Source: Cytophagales bacterium (lineage in GTDB: Bacteria > Bacteroidota > Bacteroidia > Cytophagales > Cyclobacteriaceae). Taken from it: a stretch of DNA of 64,000 bases. Below the pieces are notes generated by a model that was given only the letters and a program-made list of their open reading frames with translations, ran no database searches and was not told the origin of the DNA. The stretch covers positions 1 to 64,000 of the forward strand of contig JANYHI010000015.1 of assembly GCA_025359125.1 (NCBI GenBank), given 5' to 3'. Below, piece by piece: positions 17,270 through 26,358 of this stretch (position 1 is the first letter of the stretch; every line of letters begins with the position of its first letter). The position numbers were made by a program, and so were the translations under genes.

Positions 17270-17989
17270 TTAATAATTGGTGGTTACATGCTTTATGGTA
17301 GCCAAATCCCAATCTATCACTAGGCCTTTGGCGATGCGCTTTGCAACTTCTTTGCCATAAAGTATTTCTACAAGGTATAATGCCACATCGTATGATTTGG
17401 CTCCTCCGGCAGAGGTGAGTGATCTTCTGTCGTGAACAAAGCTGACATCTTTATGTATGGTAAGCTGAGGAAAGGTTTGTTTAAAACGATCAATATCTCC
17501 CGGAAAAGTGGTGCATTGATACGTGTTTAATAGGTTTGCTTTCGCCAACACAAAAGCTCCATCGCACAAAGAAATTGTATAGAGAGCTCTCCGCCCTTTC
17601 TCGGCTACAAACTGAATGAGCTCTTTGTTTTCTAAATCTGAATCCATGCTATGCTTCGCACTGGGCACAATTAAAATATCAATATCGGGAAGGGAATCGT
17701 TAATGGCATAATCAGGAATAATTTTTAGTCCTTCAAAAGTAAGGATGGTATCTTTTTGAGGAGCGATTGTAAAAACATGAATTCCAGGTGCGGTATGAAA
17801 GATAGTATGGTGTAAAATATCCATCGGGGCGATCAACTCAGAATTGTAAACGCCATCTACAATAAGGAAGGCGGCATTTAATTGTTTCGTTGGCATGATG
17901 GGCGGCATTGCCGATGTGTTTTTATCTTTGTTGCCAGGCTCGCAAGACATTACCCAACTAAATACGAGACTTATAATTACAATGCGCAT
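17270..17989 (-). CDS. DJ-1/PfpI-like lipoprotein
   Basis: 239 residues. The N-terminus (MRIVIISLVFSWVMSC) looks like a lipoprotein signal with Cys16, an unusual location for this fold. The remainder is a DJ-1/PfpI class I amidotransferase-like domain. The nucleophile elbow reads LYTISLCDGAFVLAKA with Cys142, followed by an AGGAKSYDVALYLVE segment as in the N-terminal sensor domain of GlxA-type AraC regulators, here without the HTH part. Function as an envelope-attached stress or ligand-binding protein is inferred. Divergent from the YdeI gene. Confidence 0.75.
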   Translation of the reverse strand: MRIVIISLVFSWVMSCEPGNKDKNTSAMPPIMPTKQLNAAFLIVDGVYNSELIAPMDILHHTIFHTAPGIHVFTIAPQKDTILTFEGLKIIPDYAINDSLPDIDILIVPSAKHSMDSDLENKELIQFVAEKGRRALYTISLCDGAFVLAKANLLNTYQCTTFPGDIDRFKQTFPQLTIHKDVSFVHDRRSLTSAGGAKSYDVALYLVEILYGKEVAKRIAKGLVIDWDLATIKHVTTNY

Positions 17990-18031
17990 TTTTTAATTTT
18001 AGTAGATTCAAAAAAAATAGAACCCCAAGGT

Positions 18032-18547
18032 ATGGATAAAGGCATTGAAAAATGGCAGCTGGCCAAACCAATCGTTAAAAACTTTGAAGGAATTTTGGAA
18101 GATCCCGGTCTTAAGATTGATGCGGCCTTTATCTCTTTTCCTTACAACGTGAAGCAGCTATTTGGTACAGGCGGGCAAGTAAAGGTAAAAGTAACATTTG
18201 ATGGCTACCCCTACCGTGGCATACTCTCTAACATGGGCGGAGCGCATCATGTTATATTGGTTCGAAAAGATGTAAGAGCTGCTATTGGAAAAAAAATTGG
18301 AGATAAAGTGAGTGTAATTGTAACTCAGGATTTGGAAGAACGCTTGGTAGAAATGCCAGAAGAACTTGCACGCCTTTTGAAAATAAATGCGAAGGCTGAT
18401 GCCTTCTTTAAAACTCTTTCTTTTACTAACCGAAAGGAATATGCTCTTTGGATAAGTTCTGCTAAAAGACCAGAGACAAAAGCAACCAGATTAGAAGCAA
18501 CACTCAAAAAATTAATAGCTGGAAAGAAAAACCCATCAGAAAAATAA
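18032..18547 (+). CDS. YdeI/OmpD-associated family protein with DUF1905
   Basis: 171 residues. The N-terminal half (IDAAFISFPYNVKQLFG to YRGILSNMGGAHHVILVRKDVRAAIG) is a DUF1905 beta-barrel. The C-terminal half (LLKINAKADAFFKTLSFTNRKEYALWISSAKRPETKATRL) is the OmdA/YdeI helical domain, whose Pfam name refers to bacteriocin protection. I start at the ATG at 18032, because the frame extends back into the divergent DJ-1 gene. The link to the bacteriocin locus 12 kb away is speculative. Confidence 0.85.
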   Translation: MDKGIEKWQLAKPIVKNFEGILEDPGLKIDAAFISFPYNVKQLFGTGGQVKVKVTFDGYPYRGILSNMGGAHHVILVRKDVRAAIGKKIGDKVSVIVTQDLEERLVEMPEELARLLKINAKADAFFKTLSFTNRKEYALWISSAKRPETKATRLEATLKKLIAGKKNPSEK

Positions 18548-18572
18548 ACACTTAATCTAATACCTTTATAGC

Positions 18573-19250
18573 ATGAAGAAAGCTCTTGGTTTTTTATTCG
18601 TTATCGTATCTCTATCAGCAAATGCTCAAATACAAATAGGCAAAGCATCTTTTTATGCTGATAGATTTGAGGGTAATCCTACTGCTAGTGGTGAAAAGTA
18701 CAGAGCCAATAAACTTACGGCTGCCCACAAGACATTGCCATTTGGAACTAAAGTGCGAGTGACCAACTTAGCAAACAATGAATCGGTGGTGGTTACAATT
18801 AATGATCGCGGCCCTTACGCAGAAGGTCGCGTCATCGACCTATCAAAAATAGCAGCCGAAAAATTAAATTTTTTTAATCAGGGAACTGCCGAAGTTAAAT
18901 TGGAAATAGTAGATGCTACTGATGGAACAGGAGATAATCAACCTGTGCCGGTAGATCATGTTGTAGTAGATGATAAAGAAACCTACGATTTTGATATTGC
19001 CAGAATTGAGCCGTCAGGCTTTGGCATACAATTAGGAACCTATCAAGAGTTGGTGAATGTGATGAAGATTGCAGATAATTTGAAGAATGCCTATAAAAAG
19101 CGGGTAGCCGTACAAGTAAAAATTTTGAATGGTGTAAAATTCTATAGCATTCTGTTAATTGGATTTAACAAAAGAGAGAAAGCCCAAAGTATGATGGCAG
19201 ATATAAAGAAAAAATTCCCCGATTCTTTTGTGATAGATTTTAGTAAGTAA
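18573..19250 (+). CDS. rlpA: RlpA-family septal ring lytic transglycosylase with SPOR domain
   Basis: 225 residues with a signal peptide (MKKALGFLFVIVSLSANAQ). A double-psi beta-barrel follows, with GKASFYADRFEGNPTASGE, the LPFGTKVRVTN segment and the catalytic-region NDRGPYAEGRVIDLS. The C-terminal segment (FGIQLGTYQELVNVMKIADN onward) is a SPOR domain that binds denuded glycan strands at septa. RlpA cleaves peptidoglycan lacking stem peptides. It follows the YdeI gene by 25 bases; a box TACCTTTA lies about 15 bases ahead of the start. Confidence 0.9.
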   Translation: MKKALGFLFVIVSLSANAQIQIGKASFYADRFEGNPTASGEKYRANKLTAAHKTLPFGTKVRVTNLANNESVVVTINDRGPYAEGRVIDLSKIAAEKLNFFNQGTAEVKLEIVDATDGTGDNQPVPVDHVVVDDKETYDFDIARIEPSGFGIQLGTYQELVNVMKIADNLKNAYKKRVAVQVKILNGVKFYSILLIGFNKREKAQSMMADIKKKFPDSFVIDFSK

Positions 19251-19262
19251 TTTTCTTTAAAA

Positions 19263-19925
19263 CTATTGTTTTGAATTTAGTGCCTTGCTTAATCGAATAG
19301 CTTTTTCAAGCACTTCTTCATAAGCTTCTATACCTTCACTCAATTGAGACTTTACGATCACCCAATTATTTTTAGTTTGTATATCTTTCAATATTGTAAT
19401 GTCCGTGAGCTTTTGGGTTGCATAACTATAATGAGGCGAGAAGTAAGTATTAAAATGATTTAGAAGAAATTCGGTGTAGACGGATTCAAAGCGATCTATA
19501 TTTCCGTACCCCTGATAATATTCAGTAATAGAGCTGCGCAACTGTTGATCGTTTATTGCAGTTAGTCCGCCACCATTAATTAAAGTTCTATACGTATTTT
19601 CATTCCGATCATTAAATGTTTCAAAAGAAAGAATTTTCATAACCGCAGGTTCTAATCTGGTTATCTCAATATTATTTTGAAGACAATCTTCTGCGGCAGT
19701 CAGGTCTGCTTTTAGTTCTAACAAAATCTCATTTACTTTCTTCACATCCTTAGCCACATCTTCTCCCAGGCTTTTTAAATAAAACTGCTCTAGCGATTGT
19801 TGATCTGAATGCTGCTTTAGATTATTCAATTGAAAGGCAATTGAAACACCCACAACTACAATCAGTAGGTCAAAGACTTTATTTAGCAGAATACCCTTTA
19901 TTGTTTTCGATAATTTAAATACCAT
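19263..19925 (-). CDS. Uncharacterised single-pass membrane protein (DUF6090-like)
   Basis: 220 residues. A basic N-terminus and one membrane helix (KVFDLLIVVVGVSIAFQLNN) are followed by a long helical, charged soluble domain with coiled-coil character. The pattern matches small Bacteroidota proteins annotated as DUF6090, for which I know no function. It lies 46 bases after the acyltransferase gene in the same direction and may be co-transcribed. No catalytic motif seen. Confidence 0.6.
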   Translation of the reverse strand: MVFKLSKTIKGILLNKVFDLLIVVVGVSIAFQLNNLKQHSDQQSLEQFYLKSLGEDVAKDVKKVNEILLELKADLTAAEDCLQNNIEITRLEPAVMKILSFETFNDRNENTYRTLINGGGLTAINDQQLRSSITEYYQGYGNIDRFESVYTEFLLNHFNTYFSPHYSYATQKLTDITILKDIQTKNNWVIVKSQLSEGIEAYEEVLEKAIRLSKALNSKQ

Positions 19926-19971
19926 CCTTACTTTTTTTGTGACTTAAACTTAGCCAATTTATTTATCTCAA

Positions 19972-21132
19972 TCATTTTTTCTTGAGGCCAAATAAAAACC
20001 GAGTTATATTAAATGGACGAATGATTAGTAAGTAGAAACTAACACAACTTGCTAGCGTAAGAAAACAAATCATCCAGTATTTGCCTGCAATACTCCAATC
20101 CCATTGGCAAACGTAATAACCGATTGCAATAATTACAGATTGATGTAGAATATAAAATGGATATAGCCCTTCATTTATTTTAGCTAACCACGGGTGCGGA
20201 ATGTTTAAATAATATTGGCCGTATGAAATGATTGTTATAACAGTAAACCAACTTACAAAAATACTGACTACATCAAAAGTTGTCTCGATAGTTTCGAGAG
20301 GGAAAGGCAGTACGAGTAATCCACGAAAGTGAAAATAACAGATGTAAAACGGAATTAACAAAACAATCATTGCCGATAATAAGTATCTTCGGTTGGTACC
20401 AATTGCACTCCACAATTTTGGTATCGAATAAGAAATGGCACCCATCACAAAAAAGATAAAATAGAAAGTAAAGAATGCCCAGTCGTGTACCAGATCGTGT
20501 GTTTCTTCTGGGAAATAAGGACGTAATAAAATCTGAGTAATCAAGATGAAAATAGAAGGTACTAATAAGATGCCCGCAGGGCTTGCCAATAATAAAAACA
20601 CTTTTGATTTGAATTTTTCTGAATTGGGCGAGCGAAGAAATTTTAAAAATGGCAATGCGATTAAAGAGAAGATAAACAAATAAAGAATAAACCAGAGATG
20701 ATGCCAGCTAAAGCTTCCTTCGGGATAGGGCTTAAACACGAACACTGTTTTATAGAAATCAAAATAGCTTGCGAATTGATTAATTCGTTCGTAATAAATT
20801 TGAGGAGGTACTACTACAAACATTCCAAAAAGTAGGGGGATAAATAATCTTTTGAATCGGTCTGTTCTGAATTGCCCAGCCGTGCGACTGCCCAACGCCA
20901 TATAGGTTCCCGCTCCAGAAATGAAAAGTAAAAGAGGCATTCTAAAAAAGTGCGACCAAATCATCCAGTATTGAAACGAATAGGTTAACTCACTATTTTT
21001 TACATGCCAGCCCCAATGGTTAAACCACATACCGGTATGAAAAAAAAGTAAAATTATGATGGCGATTAGTCGTAGCCAGTCTAAGTCGTATCTTCGTTCT
21101 TGAAGATTGTTGGAGGTTAGTTCTTGATTCAT
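19972..21132 (-). CDS. Acyltransferase 3 family membrane protein
   Basis: 386 residues with ten or so membrane helices. The N-terminal catalytic region LDWLRLIAIIILLFFHTGMWF holds the conserved Arg and His of the acyltransferase 3/OpgC family, which transfers acyl or succinyl groups to surface or periplasmic glycans. The downstream MPLLLFISGAGTYMALG is the second family motif. Substrate unknown. Possibly in one unit with the DUF6090-like gene. Confidence 0.88.
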   Translation of the reverse strand: MNQELTSNNLQERRYDLDWLRLIAIIILLFFHTGMWFNHWGWHVKNSELTYSFQYWMIWSHFFRMPLLLFISGAGTYMALGSRTAGQFRTDRFKRLFIPLLFGMFVVVPPQIYYERINQFASYFDFYKTVFVFKPYPEGSFSWHHLWFILYLFIFSLIALPFLKFLRSPNSEKFKSKVFLLLASPAGILLVPSIFILITQILLRPYFPEETHDLVHDWAFFTFYFIFFVMGAISYSIPKLWSAIGTNRRYLLSAMIVLLIPFYICYFHFRGLLVLPFPLETIETTFDVVSIFVSWFTVITIISYGQYYLNIPHPWLAKINEGLYPFYILHQSVIIAIGYYVCQWDWSIAGKYWMICFLTLASCVSFYLLIIRPFNITRFLFGLKKK

Positions 21133-21285
21133 GCGTTTATTTTTTTACAAAGAACGCTAGCAATTTCCTCAGGTAAGGCTGTTTTTATAAGCCAGAGGAG
21201 CGATTTTATAAAGTCGAACATAGAATGTTGGTTAAATCATCAGATTGTAGAATAATACTTAAGTTTGGTTTGTAAAACTCAAACT

Positions 21286-22074
21286 ATGAAATCAATAACA
21301 TTCTCCTGCTGCCTATTTATAATAGGATCTACAACCACCCATTGCTTGGCACAAGGTTATCCAAACACGCCTCCTGAAGTATCGCCCATGCCAATGAAAC
21401 CCGAAATGACTGAGGTGTGGGAGCCAGAGGTGAAGGTTATTTCTGCTGCTAAGAAGTTAGGAGATGCCCCCTCCGATGCCATTATTCTGTTTGATGGCAA
21501 GAACTTAGATCAATGGGTTAGCCAAAAGGATGTAACGCAACCAGCGCCATGGAAAATTATAGATAAAGATTATTTGGAAGTAGCCCCCCAATCTGGAGGC
21601 ATCCAAACCAAAATGCAGTTTGGAGATTGCCAGTTGCATATTGAATTTAGCGCACCAGACGTTGTAGATAATCAAGGACAAGGACGCGGCAATAGCGGTA
21701 TATTTTTTCAAAATCGTTACGAACTCCAGATTCTGGATTCATATAATAATCGCACTTACCGAAACGGACAGGCAGGAAGTATTTATAAAGATCACGCACC
21801 CCTAGTAAATGCAATGCGTGGTCCACTAGAGTGGAATTCGTTCGATGTGATTTATACAGCACCCCGTTTTAAGGCAGATGGAAGATTGGATTCACCCGCT
21901 CGCATTACGGTGCTGCACAATGGGGTGGTCGTTCAAAATAATGTTACTATCAACGGACTTACTTTATATACTGGTTTGCACACATATCCATCTTCGCACG
22001 GTGAAGATGTTATTTCGTTGCAAGATCATGGCAACAAAACACAGTTTCGAAATATCTGGATAAGAAGATTGTAA
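21286..22074 (+). CDS. Secreted DUF1080 protein (3-keto-disaccharide hydrolase fold)
   Basis: 262 residues with a signal peptide (ITFSCCLFIIGSTTTHCLAQ). The DUF1080 concanavalin-like domain shows FDGKNLDQWV, the PWKIIDKDYLEV beta-strands, FGDCQLHIEFSAP, GNSGIFFQNRYELQILDSY and EWNSFDVIYTAPRF. Some members act on 3-keto-glycosides. The ATG at 21286 is chosen; a TTG 21 bases upstream would only extend the signal peptide. No sugar-oxidising neighbour is visible, so substrate is not assigned. Confidence 0.9.
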   Translation: MKSITFSCCLFIIGSTTTHCLAQGYPNTPPEVSPMPMKPEMTEVWEPEVKVISAAKKLGDAPSDAIILFDGKNLDQWVSQKDVTQPAPWKIIDKDYLEVAPQSGGIQTKMQFGDCQLHIEFSAPDVVDNQGQGRGNSGIFFQNRYELQILDSYNNRTYRNGQAGSIYKDHAPLVNAMRGPLEWNSFDVIYTAPRFKADGRLDSPARITVLHNGVVVQNNVTINGLTLYTGLHTYPSSHGEDVISLQDHGNKTQFRNIWIRRL

Positions 22075-22101
22075 GAATCTCTGGTAACCATCCTTAAGAA
22101 T

Positions 22102-22260
22102 TTAGTTGATGAATGGTTTGAGATCCGAAAAAATGGAATGCTTTTGACAAGCGAGATTTTTGTTGTTGATTTTTACCAAATCAGGATGATCCACGGGCTT
22201 TGGTAAGAAATGAGAAATGCCGAATGAAGAAATCAGTTTTACGGGTTGGTTTTCAACAAC
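22102..22260 (-). pseudogene. Possible remnant of a response-regulator receiver domain
   Basis: A 52-codon open stretch ending in TAA and preceded by a stop has no start codon of its own. It reads KLISSFGISHFLPKPVDH followed by PDLVKI, which matches the end of a REC domain (the conserved Lys-Pro of the last beta strand and the final helix). It lies downstream of the AraC gene on the same strand. The first 100 or so residues of a receiver are absent. A chance match cannot be excluded. Confidence 0.3.
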
Positions 22261-22303
22261 TCATATCTCTTAAAGGCGAATATAAATCGAACTCAGATTC
22301 ATT

Positions 22304-23422
22304 TTAATTCCTCCATTCGGAGGGTGTACTACCCGTGAGTTTTTTAAAGGCTGTGTTGAAAGATGATTTTGAGTTGTAACCGACCTGCTCTGCAATTTCT
22401 TCTACTTTAATGTGGCTTTTTTCTTTCAATAGAATTTTGGCCTCTTCAATTCTGTACTCAGCAGTCATTTCAAAAAAACTTTTGCCCAACCCATCGTTAA
22501 TAGCTTGGCTAAGTTGATGTACTGTTAACTTTAACTGGCTGGCTAATTCGGGTAGCGAAAAGTCGGATTTTAAAAATGGCTTTTCGATTTCCATTTTACT
22601 TTTTAACCTTTTTAAAATTTCGGTTTGATCATCTAGCGAAAGCGAAGAGCTTTTGTATTTCTGTTGATCTACCAAATTGGGTTGTTTAAAAAACCCAGAT
22701 TGCCTAATCACTTGGAAGCTGATAAGGTAGATAGCAATTGTTATGTAAACCGAAAATAAATGGTCTCCAGTATCATCAGTGTAGAAGAGCTTCACGATAA
22801 AGATTAAAACAACTACAAAAACAATTTGAACAACTGTAGAGCGAAGCTTAATAAAAGTATCTTGTTTGGCTTTCCAAAACGATTCGTTCTTTTCGTTAAA
22901 AGCTTTGATGGTGATAATTACCCCAAGCACGGAATAAACACCTAGGTGAATCAAGATAAATTCTGAATGATAAGGCGGATTAAAAAAATTCAAAGGTGTA
23001 TCGCGAAAATCTAGGCCAATTGGATGATAGGCGCCAATCCAGGCGTTGAACTTTACATCGTTGGATTGGATCAAGAACGGAATCTGAATGATCAACCAAA
23101 CGGTAGGAATTATAAAGTGATAGTATGCCTTTTTATCAGTCTTACCCTTAACTAAACTTACGATCATCAAATAGAAAGAGGGCCCAATTACAAATGCAAG
23201 CGATTCTGAAAAATCTACCAGCCAAAGGCAAGTGATGATGTAGCCTGTGTAACACAAAAATATTTCTAATGTGCACGCAGCCATAGCCATTACCAAAATG
23301 CCCTGATAGACATTCGCCTCTATCTTTCTATTTTCTTTAGAGAAGAAAAAAACAGATAGGAACAATGCCTGCACAATGCCCAGCAAAATAAATATTGCAA
23401 AAAGATCAATCCGATAACTCAT
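22304..23422 (-). CDS. AraC-family transcription regulator with seven-helix membrane domain
   Basis: 372 residues. The first 235 form about seven membrane helices. The C-terminal AraC domain (about 265-370) has two HTH motifs: FSLPELASQLKLTVHQLSQA and KVEEIAEQVGYNSKSSFNTA, ending KKLTGSTPSEW. Such proteins are common in Bacteroidota and couple an unknown membrane signal to gene control. The target may be itself or the divergent GNAT gene, whose start is 42 bases away. Confidence 0.92.
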   Translation of the reverse strand: MSYRIDLFAIFILLGIVQALFLSVFFFSKENRKIEANVYQGILVMAMAACTLEIFLCYTGYIITCLWLVDFSESLAFVIGPSFYLMIVSLVKGKTDKKAYYHFIIPTVWLIIQIPFLIQSNDVKFNAWIGAYHPIGLDFRDTPLNFFNPPYHSEFILIHLGVYSVLGVIITIKAFNEKNESFWKAKQDTFIKLRSTVVQIVFVVVLIFIVKLFYTDDTGDHLFSVYITIAIYLISFQVIRQSGFFKQPNLVDQQKYKSSSLSLDDQTEILKRLKSKMEIEKPFLKSDFSLPELASQLKLTVHQLSQAINDGLGKSFFEMTAEYRIEEAKILLKEKSHIKVEEIAEQVGYNSKSSFNTAFKKLTGSTPSEWRN

Positions 23423-23463
23423 TACTTTTCTATCAAGCCTGCAAAGTAATATATTTGAAAATT

Positions 23464-23994
23464 ATGTCAGCAGAAACTTTAAAAGCCACAGCGGTGGATG
23501 TAGTGGAGCTAAATAAATTAGTCAACTCTGCCTATCGGGGCGATTCATCCCGGCAAGGATGGACGACAGAGGCTGATATGTTGGATGGTACCCGTATCGA
23601 TGAAGATATTTTGAAAGAAATAATTCAGCGGCCTGATACTACAGTTTTACTGTATAAAGATGGCTCACGTCTTTTAGGCTGTGTAGAGTTGCGAACGGAT
23701 GAAAAGAAGATTTACTTAGGCATGCTCTCGGTTATGCCAAACACACAAGGCAAAGGCATTGGTAAAAGATTATTGAAGGAAGCTGAAGTGTATGCCTTAG
23801 AACAAGGCTGCAATAAAATTTACATGACTGTGATTTCTGTTCGTACTGAATTAATTGACTGGTACGTGCGGCACGGGTATCATTTAACAGACGAACGCAA
23901 GCCCTTTAAGATGCCCGATGTTCGGTTTGGCATCCCTAAGCAAGAGTTAGAATTTGTGGTGCTTGAAAAAATAATATTGCCACTAAGTTTATAG
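23464..23994 (+). CDS. GNAT-family N-acetyltransferase
   Basis: 176 residues. Motif A reads LGMLSVMPNTQGKGIGKRLLKEAE, with the acetyl-CoA loop QGKGIG. The rest (ELIDWYVRHGYHLTDERKPF) fits the GNAT fold end. The ATG at 23464 is chosen over an in-frame TTG at 23395, which would overlap the divergent AraC gene. Acceptor substrate unknown. Confidence 0.9.
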   Translation: MSAETLKATAVDVVELNKLVNSAYRGDSSRQGWTTEADMLDGTRIDEDILKEIIQRPDTTVLLYKDGSRLLGCVELRTDEKKIYLGMLSVMPNTQGKGIGKRLLKEAEVYALEQGCNKIYMTVISVRTELIDWYVRHGYHLTDERKPFKMPDVRFGIPKQELEFVVLEKIILPLSL

Positions 23995-24038
23995 ATTCAA
24001 AAACTTAGATTCTAAATTCTAATTTTTAGCTTTACCTC

Positions 24039-24737
24039 ATGTCTTTGTCACCGTCTTTCAAAAGGAAATGGAAGAAGATCAAAAATTTTCTTTTAGTGCT
24101 AATCGTACTTCAATTGGCATACATCATCTTACTTAAATGGGTAGATCCACCTATTACCATCACGCAACTTGGCAGTGTTTTTCAAGGATACGGGTTGTAT
24201 CGAAATTATGTTCCCATAAAAATGATTTCGAAGCAAGCACGTTTGGCGGTAATGGCTTCAGAAGATCAACTTTTTCCAGACCATGATGGGTTCGATTGGA
24301 CCAGCATAAGAAAAGCGATGAAGTACAATAAGAAAAAACCAAATCGGGTGAGGGGTGCATCTACCATTAGCCAGCAGGTAGCCAAAAATGTTTTTTTATG
24401 GCAAGGCAGAAGTTGGGTGCGCAAAGGATTAGAGGTGTATTTTACGTTTATGATAGAAACGTTTTGGAGTAAGGAAAGAATTTTAGAAGTGTATTTGAAT
24501 GTTGCAGAAATGGGAAAAGGAACTTTTGGAATTGAGGCGGCCAGTCAGAAATATTTTAAGAAGCCTGCTAAAAAATTAACCAGAGCAGAAGCGGCTCAAG
24601 TTGCGGCTATACTTCCTAACCCAAAGAAATATTCAATAAAACCTTTATCTAACTATGTGCAGAGGCGCGCGAACTGGATACAAAGCCAGATGAATAATTT
24701 AGAATCGGATGTGGATGTGGCTGCTTTGTTAGATTAA
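24039..24737 (+). CDS. mtgA: Monofunctional peptidoglycan glycosyltransferase
   Basis: 232 residues with one N-terminal membrane helix (FLLVLIVLQLAYIILLKW) and a single GT51 domain without a transpeptidase. Motif I carries the catalytic Glu75 in MASEDQLFPDHDGFDW, followed by RGASTISQQVAKN, motif III around KERILEVYLNVAEMG, and EAAQVAAILPNPKKYS. It polymerises lipid II into glycan strands on the outer face of the inner membrane. Length is normal for MtgA. Confidence 0.95.
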   Translation: MSLSPSFKRKWKKIKNFLLVLIVLQLAYIILLKWVDPPITITQLGSVFQGYGLYRNYVPIKMISKQARLAVMASEDQLFPDHDGFDWTSIRKAMKYNKKKPNRVRGASTISQQVAKNVFLWQGRSWVRKGLEVYFTFMIETFWSKERILEVYLNVAEMGKGTFGIEAASQKYFKKPAKKLTRAEAAQVAAILPNPKKYSIKPLSNYVQRRANWIQSQMNNLESDVDVAALLD

Positions 24738-24825
24738 CCCTCAAAAATTATAGACGAACCCTTGGAATAATAGTCGGTTGAAGTGTAATTGTAATTAGCT
24801 ATTTTTCGATACTTAATAATATAAT

Positions 24826-26292
24826 ATGAAGCATTCCTTTTTAATACTTGCCTGGCTTGTGGCGTTTCCGCTGTTCTCACAAAACAGTGATTTGCCTACG
24901 GATTTTTTGACCAAAGATTTTCATAAAGACCGAAGAGACAAATTGCGGGCAAAACTTCCGCAAAACTCGGTGGCGGTATTTTTTGCCAATCCTGTTCGCA
25001 ACCGCGCTAATGATGTCGATTTTGTGTATCATCAAGACCCTGATTTTTTTTACCTCACGGGATATAAAGAGCCAGATGCAGTATTATTTGTTTTTAAAGA
25101 AAAACAAACTGCCAATAATGGTACGCAGTACAACGAGATACTTTTTGTGCAGCCAAGAAATGAAGCCCGCGAACAATGGACGGGCAGAAGATTAGGCGAG
25201 AAAGGTGTAAAAGACTTGTTGGGCTTTGAACAAGCTTTTAATAACACCGAGTTTAAAAGATACGATGTAAATTTTTCTAAGTTCGACAAAATTTTATTTT
25301 ACGATTTCCTGAATGATGTTCGGAACGATCCACGCGATTCATCTGATCTTTTTGATTTGCAAGCACAGTTTAAAGCAAAAGTCAACTACCCAAATAAGAA
25401 TGGAGTAACGTTGGCAGTGGAGCCAATCAAAAATAATTTAGACATGGCTGGCCTCGATGCCATTATGGATGAACTTCGCGGAATTAAAACACCCGAAGAG
25501 TTAAGCATGGTGCGCAAGGCAGTTCAAATTTCATGCATGGGTCAACTAGAAGTAATGAAAGCCATGAAGCCGGGAATGAGCGAGCGCGAAATACAAGGCA
25601 TTCATGAATTTGTATTTAAAAAATATCAGGCAGAAGATTTGGGCTATCCTTCTATTGTTGGAGCTGGCCACAACGGTTGCATATTACATTACATCGATAA
25701 TTATAAACCCAACATCTCTACCAAAGAATTAATTTTAATGGACTTGGGTGCCGAGTTTCATGGATATACCGCAGATATTACGCGCACCATTCCCGTAAAC
25801 GGCAAGTTTTCTCCTGAGCAAAAACTCATTTATGAAATTGTGTTGAAGGCACAAGAGGAGGCCATGAAAATTTGTAAACCCGGCACCACCTTCCGTGAGC
25901 TAACAGCGGCAACACGTGTAACCGTAAACAAAGGATTAGCCGAGTTGGGCATCATCAAAAACCCTGACGAAAAAAATACTTATTATCCACATGGCTGCTG
26001 CCACCATATTGGATTAGATGTGCACGATAAGGGAACGTATGATAAACTTCAAGAAAATATGATCATTACCATAGAGCCAGGTATTTATATACCCGAAGGC
26101 GCACCGTGCGACAAAAAATGGTGGGGTATTGCCGTGCGCATTGAAGATGATTACTTAATTACGAAAGAAGGGTACGATCATTTATCTATAGGAGCACCGC
26201 GAACGGTAAAAGATATTGAAGCCGCTATGAAATTACCCAGCGCGCTCGATAATTTTATTTTGCCTGAATTAGGTAAGGAAAAAAAGAACTAA
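24826..26292 (+). CDS. Secreted aminopeptidase P family protein (M24B)
   Basis: 488 residues with a signal peptide (MKHSFLILAWLVAFPLFSQ), so periplasmic, unlike cytosolic PepP. The N-terminal creatinase domain is followed by the M24 fold with its metal ligands: Asp in LMDLGAEFHGYTADITRT, His in HHIGLDVHD, Glu in TIEPGIYIPEG and Glu in RIEDDYLIT. It removes N-terminal residues before proline. A strong terminator follows the stop. Confidence 0.93.
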   Translation: MKHSFLILAWLVAFPLFSQNSDLPTDFLTKDFHKDRRDKLRAKLPQNSVAVFFANPVRNRANDVDFVYHQDPDFFYLTGYKEPDAVLFVFKEKQTANNGTQYNEILFVQPRNEAREQWTGRRLGEKGVKDLLGFEQAFNNTEFKRYDVNFSKFDKILFYDFLNDVRNDPRDSSDLFDLQAQFKAKVNYPNKNGVTLAVEPIKNNLDMAGLDAIMDELRGIKTPEELSMVRKAVQISCMGQLEVMKAMKPGMSEREIQGIHEFVFKKYQAEDLGYPSIVGAGHNGCILHYIDNYKPNISTKELILMDLGAEFHGYTADITRTIPVNGKFSPEQKLIYEIVLKAQEEAMKICKPGTTFRELTAATRVTVNKGLAELGIIKNPDEKNTYYPHGCCHHIGLDVHDKGTYDKLQENMIITIEPGIYIPEGAPCDKKWWGIAVRIEDDYLITKEGYDHLSIGAPRTVKDIEAAMKLPSALDNFILPELGKEKKN

Positions 26293-26301
26293 TAAATTTT
26301 G

Positions 26302-26323
26302 AAAGGCTACTTCGGTAGCCTTT
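26302..26323 (+). terminator. Terminator hairpin after the aminopeptidase P gene
   Basis: Perfect 9-bp stem AAAGGCTAC / GTAGCCTTT closed by a TTCG tetraloop, followed by CTTGTTTTG, 10 bases after the aminopeptidase stop. A frame that opens at 26299 for the next gene reads through it, so that upstream start is false. Confidence 0.85.
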
Positions 26324-26358
26324 CTTGTTTTGAAGAAGCAACTTGTTTAATTAATGCT

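Noticed and set aside
17882-18031. N-terminal extension of the YdeI/OmdA gene
   Set aside because: Lies inside the divergent DJ-1 gene; homologues start near MDKGIEKW.
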